A DNA stretch of 9,142 bases, taken from positions 32,706 through 41,847 of the forward strand of contig JABMDH010000094.1 in assembly GCA_015904075.1 (NCBI GenBank). Reading direction: 5' to 3'. The translations under genes were made by a program, and so were the position numbers. Within the stretch, counting starts at the first letter, position 1; each line of letters begins with the position of its first letter. The notes under the pieces are model-generated. The model was not told where the DNA came from. It saw only the letters and a program-made list of their open reading frames with translations, and searched no databases. The DNA is from Nitrospira sp. (lineage in GTDB: Bacteria > Nitrospirota > Nitrospiria > Nitrospirales > Nitrospiraceae). Of this stretch, positions 6,220 through 9,142 are shown in pieces.

Positions 6220-7062
6220 TTATTCGATGGTCACGAACGAATTATGCTCCCGTTCCTCGGCCACAGTCGTGGCAGGACCGTGGCCCGGCAAGAGGCGATA
6301 ATTCGGCGGAAGCGTCAGCAGGCCTGTGCGCACTGAATCGAGATGTGTGGCATACAGGTGGCTCGGATTGGATCGACCGATCGATCCGGCAAAAAGCGTA
6401 TCGCCGACAAAACAGACCGGCTGCTGGGGATCATCTACCCGATAACAGACTCCGCCTGGCGTATGACCAGGAGTTGTGAGGCAGTGAACCGTCCGGCTGC
6501 CGACCTTGATGACGCACCCGTCCGCAGGCACAGTCAGCAGATCCGCCCGTGGTTTCCAATTCAACAGGTCAATATCTTCCGGCCCCAGATAGACCGGAAC
6601 TTCTCGATGCGTGAGAATGCGATCGATTCCCTCGGCATGATCAGTATGCCCGTGCGTCAGACAAATCCCCACAAGACGCAAGTTGCGTTTACTGAGCGCC
6701 TCAATCATGGCAGGCGCATTATAGGCCGTATCGATCAGCAGGGCCTCACCCTCGTCGTGAACGATATAGCCCTGCACACCATAGCCGCCGATCAAACCAT
6801 GCACCGTCTCGATCCAGGCGGGTTGGCGTTGGGCGAGCGGCTCCCATTTGTCGATAGCAATCTGCGCAAGTGGCTCGCCGCGCAAACCTAATGCGTTGGC
6901 AAGGAGAAGGAGTTCCGCTCGATCATGCGCTTGCTCCCCCCGCTCCAGCGAGGCGATCACTCCCCCGGGCAACCCGGCCCTTTGCGAGATGTCGCCGGCC
7001 GAGAGTCCCAGGCCTGTGCGGGCCTTTTTGAGAATGTCACAACAGTCATCTTCAAGCGGCAT
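6220..7062 (-). CDS. XRE helix-turn-helix / metallo-beta-lactamase-fold hydrolase fusion
   Basis: A two-domain cytoplasmic protein of 280 residues. Residues about 8-65 resemble an XRE/Cro-type helix-turn-helix (LKKARTGLGLSAGDISQRAG then VIASLERGEQ). Residues about 85-270 form a glyoxalase-II-like metallo-beta-lactamase domain with every metal position present: THGHTDH (His137, His139, Asp141, His142), TPGHTPGG (His200), GDTLFAGSIGR (Asp221) and PGHGP (His261). The enzyme half most resembles hydroxyacylglutathione hydrolase-like thioesterases; the substrate cannot be told. The fusion suggests a DNA-binding protein whose activity is tied to a metabolite or metal, but this is inference. The ATG at 7062 has no clear ribosome site, and an in-frame stop lies just upstream, so no longer start fits. 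It follows the M16 pair by 89 bases and precedes the site-2 protease by 27, in one direction. Confidence 0.9.
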   Translation of the reverse strand: MPLEDDCCDILKKARTGLGLSAGDISQRAGLPGGVIASLERGEQAHDRAELLLLANALGLRGEPLAQIAIDKWEPLAQRQPAWIETVHGLIGGYGVQGYIVHDEGEALLIDTAYNAPAMIEALSKRNLRLVGICLTHGHTDHAEGIDRILTHREVPVYLGPEDIDLLNWKPRADLLTVPADGCVIKVGSRTVHCLTTPGHTPGGVCYRVDDPQQPVCFVGDTLFAGSIGRSNPSHLYATHLDSVRTGLLTLPPNYRLLPGHGPATTVAEEREHNSFVTIE

Positions 7063-7099
7063 GGGGAAGACTCAGTGGATCAGCCTGTCGGTCACAACC

Positions 7100-7175
7100 A
7101 TGACTCCAAATGGCTTATCCTTCCGGAACCAGCTTGATGACTCCAAATGGCTTATCCTTCCGGAACCAGCTTGAT
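7100..7175. repeat. Perfect 37-base tandem duplication at the end of the M16 gene
   Basis: Two exact copies with period 37 (7100-7136 and 7137-7173), with two further matching bases. Each copy carries the last six codons and stop of the upstream M16 gene (KLVPEG then TAA, on the minus strand) plus its 3' flank. Because 37 is not a multiple of three and the gene stops within the first copy met by the ribosome, the second copy is untranslated. Confidence 0.95.
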
Positions 7176-8624
7176 CTCTTTTACGTCGCCGAAAGTCGAA
7201 AGCGCGGCCGGCAAGGTCTTGCCTGATCCAACGGCAACGATTTTCAGGCGATCCGGATAGAAATGCTTCTTGGCAGCCGCTAAGATTTCCTCTTTCGTCA
7301 GCTTCACCACTTTGTCACGCAGCTGTTGCAGAAAATCTTTCGGCAGCCCGTCGTACTCCAGCTCGATCAGGCGATTCACAATTGCGGAGGGGCTGGAGAA
7401 CGAAAAGACGAACGAATTCACATACGCGTCTTTTGCCTCTGCCAGCTCCGTATCGCTCACGGGCTCCGTGCGCATACGCTCGATATTCGCCAGAAACCGG
7501 GCGATGACTTCCTGCGTGGAAACCGACTTCGTTTCGGCCCGCACCAGCCAGATTCCCTGATCGTGCACTCCGGTATTGAGCCGGCTACCGACGGAATAGG
7601 CCAGGCCACGCTTCGTCCGCACATCGTTGAAAATCCGGCTACGGAAGGAACTGCCGCCCAGGATGTCGTTGGCAATCGCCAAAGAGACATAATCGGGATC
7701 GTTCTCTTTGATCGACAAATGGCCCACGCGCAGATGCGTCTGCGTCGTGTCTTTGTCGATGAACCGAACCGCCGGCTTCCCCGTATCGTTCTCCGGCACA
7801 TCGGCAATCTTCAACTCCGGAACAGCGCCTTGCTTCCAATCACCGAACGCGTCACGCAACGCCGCAAGCATCGCCTCCTTCTTGAAGTCGCCGGTCACAC
7901 CCAGAATGATGCCGTTCGGATGAATCGTGTTGCGGTGAAATGCGACCAGATCGTCCCTGGTGATGCGCCGTACTGAGTCGATCGTACTTTCCCGCGCGGT
8001 CGGATGTTGCGCGCCGTAGAGCAGTTTGACGAACTCTCGGCTCACGACGGAGCCGGGATTATCCTGGCGGCGGCGGATCCCTTCGATCGCCTGCAATTTA
8101 GCCAATTCGAGGCGCGCCGGCTCAAACGCCGGCGTCCGTACGAGCGCAGCGAAGATCTGCAATCCCCGCTTCACATCTTTGCTTAATACATCGAGCGAGG
8201 CAGACCCCGATTGTCTGCCGATGCCGATACCGATATCGCCCGCAAACTGTTCCAATGCTTCATCGACTTCTTCCGCCGAGAAGCCTCCCCCCCCTCCGGT
8301 ACGCATCACCGACCCGGTCAACGCTGCGAGACCAATCTTATCGGCCGGATCAAGCCAACTTCCCGTTCGCATCGTGGCCGTCATGGTGATCAATGGCAGT
8401 TCGTGGTCTTCCAACAGATAGACGACCATGCCGTTGTTGAGTACGATCCGTTCCGGATCAGGCGGCGAAAACTCAACAGGCTTGAAGGTCATCGTTCGAG
8501 GATCGCCAAGCGTCTCCGCTCCCGCACAAGCCGTGCTAGCCAAACCCATCAATACGACCACACTGAGCAGGCCCCACATTCCAGCGCCCCTCACCCCTAC
8601 CCCTTTACCCCTTACCCCGATCAT
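7152..8624 (-). CDS. Exported M16-family peptidase-like subunit lacking the zinc motif
   Basis: The second partner of an M16 (pitrilysin/MPP-like) pair. The 490 residues begin with a basic n-region and a hydrophobic segment (about 17-30), ending near ASTACAGA, so it is probably exported; the Cys lacks a good lipobox. Two M16 halves follow (about 55-265 and 285-475). Where catalytic subunits have HxxEH, this protein reads GLAALTGSVMRTGG (98-111), so it cannot bind the catalytic zinc. It keeps the Arg/Tyr pair in DVRTKRGLAYSVGS (Arg336, Tyr343). This fits the non-catalytic subunit of heterodimers such as Sphingomonas SPH2681/SPH2682. The ATG at 8624 overlaps the stop of the upstream subunit (ATGA). 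A longer in-frame reading to 8792 only repeats the neighbour's region out of frame. A second ATG at 8579 is possible, with GAGGGG 7 bases upstream, but would remove the basic n-region. Confidence 0.92.
   Translation of the reverse strand: MIGVRGKGVGVRGAGMWGLLSVVVLMGLASTACAGAETLGDPRTMTFKPVEFSPPDPERIVLNNGMVVYLLEDHELPLITMTATMRTGSWLDPADKIGLAALTGSVMRTGGGGGFSAEEVDEALEQFAGDIGIGIGRQSGSASLDVLSKDVKRGLQIFAALVRTPAFEPARLELAKLQAIEGIRRRQDNPGSVVSREFVKLLYGAQHPTARESTIDSVRRITRDDLVAFHRNTIHPNGIILGVTGDFKKEAMLAALRDAFGDWKQGAVPELKIADVPENDTGKPAVRFIDKDTTQTHLRVGHLSIKENDPDYVSLAIANDILGGSSFRSRIFNDVRTKRGLAYSVGSRLNTGVHDQGIWLVRAETKSVSTQEVIARFLANIERMRTEPVSDTELAEAKDAYVNSFVFSFSSPSAIVNRLIELEYDGLPKDFLQQLRDKVVKLTKEEILAAAKKHFYPDRLKIVAVGSGKTLPAALSTFGDVKEIKLVPEG
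8587..8618 (-). other. Five-run G-quadruplex motif at the start of the second M16 gene
   Basis: On the coding (minus) strand, five runs of exactly four G lie at 8618-8615, 8611-8608, 8603-8600, 8597-8594 and 8590-8587, with loops TAA, TAAA, TA and TGA. This is well within standard quadruplex rules in DNA or mRNA, and the plus strand is the matching C-rich i-motif. It begins 3 bases after the ATG and encodes the Gly/Val/Arg/Lys n-region of the signal peptide. The unit is close to a GGGGTRA heptamer repeat. Sequence is seen directly; folding is inferred. Confidence 0.8.
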
Positions 8625-9142
8625 TGTGCTACCCCGCTGTTCGACGCTGCCGCGACGGCTTTGCCGTTGCTCTTTTTGACTAACACGCCGACCGTCCGAT
8701 TCGACTTCGTAAAATACTGGGCCGCGACACGCTGCACATCGGCGGCGGTCACCGCGGCAACCCTGTCGCGAGATTTCAGGATGTCGCGCCAATCGCCGGC
8801 CACCGCTTGATACATCGCCAGCTGGGAAGCCAAGCCGCTGTTAGACCGCAGCGCACGCACCATATCGGCGTCCAGATTATTGATCACCCGCTCAAGTTCC
8901 TTGGGTGAAACCGGCTCCCGCTTCAGCCGTTCCAACTCCTCATAAATCGCCGCTTCCACTTCGGCCGTTGTATGGGGCGCCAGCGGCGTCGCCATAATGA
9001 TGAACAGATTGGGTGCGCGCACACCCGGATGGCTCGCATCCGAGCTGACCGAGGCTGCCAGTCGCTGTTCCCGCACCAGTCTCCGATGAAGGCGGGAGGT
9101 GAGCCCATCGGAGAGCACCGCATCGATGACATCGAACACATC
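8621..9142 (-). CDS. M16-family zinc peptidase subunit, C-terminal part only
   Basis: The upstream partner of the M16 pair; its N-terminal part lies beyond the window. The frame is open to the right edge and covers 173 residues. It begins DVFDVIDAVLSDGLTSRLHR, the M16 C-domain segment that ends in the Ser-Arg-Leu motif, followed by LVREQRLAASVSSDAS. In that stretch the partner subunit has the Tyr of the Arg/Tyr pair, while this one has no tyrosine at all. After that come the mixed C-domain (TTAEVEAAIYEELERLK, SPKELERVINNLDADM) and the family ending YFTKSNRTVGVLVKK, then an Ala/Ser/Gly tail. The catalytic HxxEH should lie in the unseen N-terminal half; I infer this from the pairing and do not see it. 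Its stop overlaps the next start by ATGA, so the two subunits are translationally coupled. Confidence 0.9.
   Translation of the reverse strand, partial: DVFDVIDAVLSDGLTSRLHRRLVREQRLAASVSSDASHPGVRAPNLFIIMATPLAPHTTAEVEAAIYEELERLKREPVSPKELERVINNLDADMVRALRSNSGLASQLAMYQAVAGDWRDILKSRDRVAAVTAADVQRVAAQYFTKSNRTVGVLVKKSNGKAVAAASNSGVAQ

Noticed and set aside
6343..6891. Plus-strand open frame of 182 codons antisense to the MBL gene
   Set aside because: The opposite strand carries a complete set of metallo-beta-lactamase motifs; this frame has none.
8625..8792. 56-residue N-terminal extension of the second M16 gene
   Set aside because: It overlaps the coding sequence of the upstream subunit, is Arg/Gln-rich without a signal sequence, and the ATGA overlap with a signal peptide at 8624 is a far better start.
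8211..8810. Long plus-strand open frame antisense to the M16 genes
   Set aside because: Composition and lack of motifs mark it as a shadow of the two M16 genes, which have clear family signatures.
1..9142. CRISPR array, tRNA, rRNA or complete insertion sequence
   Set aside because: No spaced identical repeats, no cloverleaf or rRNA-like conserved stretch, and no transposase frame were seen on either strand.

Overview
The window looks like chromosome from a Gram-negative bacterium. Evidence is the membrane-anchored HflK/HflC pair, exported M16 peptidase-like proteins, an inner-membrane-anchored LytM protein and a GC content that I judge to be in the high fifties over most genes. The protein style resembles Nitrospirota (Nitrospira-like). 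That assignment is an impression and rests on no marker gene.

Layout. On the plus strand, a 5'-incomplete hflK (3-935) overlaps hflC (932-1795) by an ATGA; together they encode the SPFH complex that modulates FtsH. Everything else is on the minus strand, so hflC and the next gene converge. Reading leftward from the right edge come: the C-terminal part of an M16 peptidase subunit (8621-9142), ATGA-coupled to a second, exported M16 subunit that lacks the zinc motif (7152-8624); an XRE helix-turn-helix / metallo-beta-lactamase fusion (6220-7062); a membrane site-2 protease that appears to have lost its 3' half (5533-6192); cutA (4890-5219) inside an AT-rich stretch; a LytM/M23 membrane protein with a good promoter (3704-4732); and a complete formate-tetrahydrofolate ligase gene, fhs (1839-3521).

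How they work together. HflK and HflC form one complex. The two M16 proteins probably form a heterodimer in which one subunit supplies the zinc site and the other the Arg/Tyr substrate-binding pair. The MBL fusion and the site-2 protease are 27 bases apart and probably co-transcribed. fhs, cutA and the LytM gene look functionally independent.

The most notable signals are: (1) five runs of GGGG just after the start codon of the second M16 gene, a strong G-quadruplex candidate; (2) the abrupt end of the site-2 protease before its third metal-ligand motif, coinciding with the edge of the AT-rich cutA stretch; (3) a perfect 37-base tandem duplication over the 3' end of the second M16 gene; and (4) tandem 11-base repeats just upstream of the LytM promoter. 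The first ~100 bases of hflK also look frame-scrambled. I see no rRNA, tRNA, CRISPR array or complete insertion sequence, and no convincing wholly new system.
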